From CAVVJA01 sp963801715 (lineage in GTDB: Bacteria; Actinomycetota; Actinomycetes; Mycobacteriales; Jatrophihabitantaceae), in contig CAWDGB010000017.1 in assembly GCA_963801715.1 (NCBI GenBank), positions 40,785 through 104,784 on the forward strand: a stretch of 64,000 nucleotides of DNA. Reading direction: 5' to 3'. Numbering within the stretch: the stretch's first letter is position 1; each line of letters begins with the position of its first letter. Shown here one piece after another: positions 62,212 through 64,000 of the stretch. The notes beneath the pieces were generated by a model. It was not told the DNA's origin and made no database searches. It was given only the letters and a program-made list of their open reading frames with translations. The position numbers and the translations under genes are program-made.

Positions 62212-62902
62212 CCGGTCAACCGGTTCGCCGGCCGCGGCATCAGTCGAGGTAGGAGCGCCTTGTCGGCGAGGGCCGTCCGGCTCTTGCCGATCTCGAGCAC
62301 CACTCGCGGGCCGGAGCCTCGGATCACTCGTCCCGCCCCGATAAGCTCGATTGTCCTCGGTCGGGCGGTTGACCTATGCCGAGCGATTGAACGGCAGGGA
62401 AATGTCGTCGACTCATGCTGGACCCGCGTCAGCTTAACTGTCGGTCAATCACCAGCGATCCAGTGCACTATCCACTATGGACGGTCTGTCCATGAATCTG
62501 TCTATGACCATCTGCCATCGGTGGACACGAATGACAGTGCAAACACTGTATGTGCCTCCGTTTCCGCGCGCAGACATTCCAGTCGGCATCACTCACCGAT
62601 CTTGTAATCGGGTGGTTAGGGGTTCAAGTCCTCTCGTCGGCTCCGATTTGCTGCGGGCACCGACCGCCGGCTGGGCGAATGTCACGCCGGTGGGCACTCG
62701 GGGCATGCACATCGCATCGCAATGCCTCATGGCAGCGTCCGGAGCTTGGTCGCGCATCACCGGTGGCGCGGCGCGAGGAAGAGTATCGGCGCGGCCGCCA
62801 GGGCAGTGACGATCACTGCGGCAATCGCGCAGCTGCCATGACTACGGCCTGCGGCCCAGCACCGAAGATGAGCTGCATGTTTGTGCGTTCGGAGGGATCG
62901 CG
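62212..62902. other. 690-base region of lower GC with a tRNA fragment
   Basis: No gene with good codon bias. The part from about 62380 to 62560 is noticeably less GC-rich than its surroundings. It is followed by the tRNA-Thr fragment annotated separately. Looks like the edge of transferred or rearranged DNA. Confidence 0.4.
62579..62644 (+). pseudogene. tRNA-Thr (TGT) fragment, 3' half preserved
   Basis: From 62596 the sequence gives an anticodon arm with CTTGTAA (anticodon TGT), a variable loop, the T arm AGGGG-TTCAAGT-CCTCT and an acceptor 3' strand CGTCGGCTCC, as in tRNA-Thr. The 5' side (CAGTCGGCA from 62579) recalls a D arm, but the 5' acceptor strand is missing and the anticodon stem has an extra T. 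A preserved 3' end with lost 5' end is what site-specific integration into a tRNA gene leaves behind. No integrase is present in the window. Confidence 0.5.
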
Positions 62903-63724
62903 ATGCGGCACAGTAGCTGCGTGAACGTCAATCGGAGCTGGTGGAACGAGCGTGCGGCCGTGCACGGTCAAGACGATGTCTACGATACGCGCGGCTTTCT
63001 CGCCGGCCGGTCCACGCTGTACCGGCTCGACCTCGACGTCACCGGCGACGTGACCGGCCGTGACCTCATCCACCTGCAGTGCCACACCGGCATGGACACG
63101 TTGTCCTGGTTGCGCGCCGGCGCGGGCAGTGTGACCGGGATCGACTTCTCCGATATTGCCGTTGCCAAGGCGGCCGCAACCGCCGAGGCAGCCGGACTGT
63201 CCGATCGGGCAACGTTCATCGAGGCTGACGTGCTGGCCGTCCCCGACTGGCTGCATGGCCGGTTCGATGTCTGCTATGCCAGCCGCGGCGTCGTCTGCTG
63301 GATCGGGGACATGGACGCGTGGATGCGCACGGCCGCGTCGGTGTTGCGGCCGGGTGGCCGCCTCGTTCTGGTCGACACGCACCCGCTGTTCAACATGGCC
63401 GCGTCCGTCGACCCGCTGCAGCTCGACTTTCCCTACGTCAACGACGGGCCGCGGCGCTTCGACGACCAGGGCGGTTCCTACGCCGATCCGGACGCCGTCA
63501 CCGAGCACAACGTGACCATCGAGTACGGCCATTCGCTCGGCGAGTTGGTGACCGCGGCGGTCAACGCTGGGCTCGTCATCGAGCACCTCGGCGAGCATGT
63601 GGCCGTCGAGTCCGACACTGGCCGACGGCTGCTCTCCCGCGACGAGGACGGCCTGATGCGCTGGCGTCAAGACCGCGAGCTGCTACCGATCATCTTCAGC
63701 CTCCGCGCTCGCAAGCCACACTGA
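62903..63724 (+). CDS. class I SAM-dependent methyltransferase
   Basis: 273 residues. ATG at 62903 follows GGAGG. VYDTRGFLAGRSTL then the SAM motif DLIHLQCHTGMDTLSWLRAG, GIDFSDIAVAKAA and the motif DVCYASRGVVCWIGDMDAW. LRPGGRLVLVDTHPLF completes the fold. Resembles small-molecule methyltransferases of the methyltransf_25 type; substrate unknown. A GTG at 62921 is an alternative start. Confidence 0.85.
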   Translation: MRHSSCVNVNRSWWNERAAVHGQDDVYDTRGFLAGRSTLYRLDLDVTGDVTGRDLIHLQCHTGMDTLSWLRAGAGSVTGIDFSDIAVAKAAATAEAAGLSDRATFIEADVLAVPDWLHGRFDVCYASRGVVCWIGDMDAWMRTAASVLRPGGRLVLVDTHPLFNMAASVDPLQLDFPYVNDGPRRFDDQGGSYADPDAVTEHNVTIEYGHSLGELVTAAVNAGLVIEHLGEHVAVESDTGRRLLSRDEDGLMRWRQDRELLPIIFSLRARKPH

Positions 63725-63838
63725 CACATCGCCCGCGACAAAACGCACTTAGCAGTCGAAGATCAGACGACCTCGCTCACACACCGCGCACCGGTTCCGG
63801 TGCTCGCTGCGAGGCGTCACGAAGACCGAATGGCTCGC

Positions 63839-63862
63839 GGGCCCCAAAATGGGCCCCAAACT
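63839..63862. repeat. 12-bp tandem direct repeat GGGCCCCAAAAT / GGGCCCCAAACT
   Basis: Two near-identical copies, 63839-63850 and 63851-63862, in the gene-free right end of the window (63725-64000). Each contains the palindrome GGGCCC. Nothing else is seen in this stretch. Confidence 0.5.
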
Positions 63863-64000
63863 CGTGCCCACGGATGCCAGCAGTGCCCAAATCGGCGCTA
63901 GCCATGCCCACCAACGCCGCCCGATTCCACCCGTTACCCGCCGTGGCCCCATCACTGGCAGTGTGGAGACTCGGAGGTGCGACGCCGCTCAAGATCCGTC

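Noticed and set aside
63749..63992. Integrase C-terminus at the right edge next to the tRNA fragment
   Set aside because: Minus-strand frames there have no Arg-His-Arg-Tyr recombinase motifs; only a short direct repeat is supported.

Overview
The window is GC-rich DNA with the gene density, frequent GTG starts and ATGA/GTGA gene overlaps of an actinomycete (Actinomycetota). Lineage markers point the same way: a menaquinone reductase/nuoA-N/polyprenyl diphosphate synthase block, a mycothiol-type maleylpyruvate isomerase fold protein, a PknG-GlnX-GlnH locus, WXG-type small proteins and a SARP regulator. I cannot name the genus from sequence alone.

Layout. (1) 0.1-5.9 kb: a small secondary-metabolite cluster with a UbiA prenyltransferase, type III polyketide synthase, ICMT-like methyltransferase, two FAD oxidoreductases and a SAM methyltransferase. 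It resembles known phenolic-lipid/quinone operons. (2) 6-13.8 kb: housekeeping and poorly known genes (PRC-barrel, RibD-like reductase, P-loop kinase, a membrane-bound PI-PLC-like protein, DUF72, ElaA acetyltransferase, DUF985 cupin). It also holds a frame-disrupted SLC13/ArsB-type transporter and a small inverted-repeat element. (3) 13.9-32.4 kb: a geranylgeranyl-reductase family enzyme (MenJ-like), the complete 14-gene nuo operon for proton-pumping NADH:menaquinone oxidoreductase, and a long-chain prenyl diphosphate synthase. Together these form a respiratory/menaquinone module with no reading-frame damage. (4) 32.4-37.6 kb, mostly minus strand: DinB/MPI-fold protein, 2'-5' RNA ligase-like phosphodiesterase, RarD, and the two-subunit 2-oxoacid:ferredoxin oxidoreductase KorAB. 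(5) 38-43 kb: a WXG-like pair, HtpX, RmlA, YajQ and tRNA-Tyr. (6) 43.4-49.6 kb: a very large SARP-STAND-WD40 regulator split by one frameshift, divergent from a small secreted protein. The intergenic space contains 11-bp-period heptamer repeats typical of SARP operators. (7) 50.1-62.2 kb: a ten-gene co-directional signalling cassette: TelA, a 166-aa unknown, a CbxX-type AAA ATPase, GlnX, GlnH, a coiled-coil unknown, PknG, PP2C phosphatase, vWA protein and FHA protein. (8) 62.2-64 kb: a tRNA-Thr 3' fragment resembling an attachment-site scar, and a methyltransferase.

The most interesting region is the ten-gene cassette. It has a periplasmic amino-acid-binding lipoprotein and membrane partner (input), a kinase and phosphatase (writer and eraser), an FHA domain (reader), and vWA/TelA/AAA components of unknown output. 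The kinase, the phosphatase and the FHA protein each carry zinc ribbons. Four of its ten genes carry six apparent one-base frameshifts within about 8 kb; at least half have simple one-base corrections in short C/G runs. Either the assembly is locally poor or the locus is decaying; raw reads would decide.
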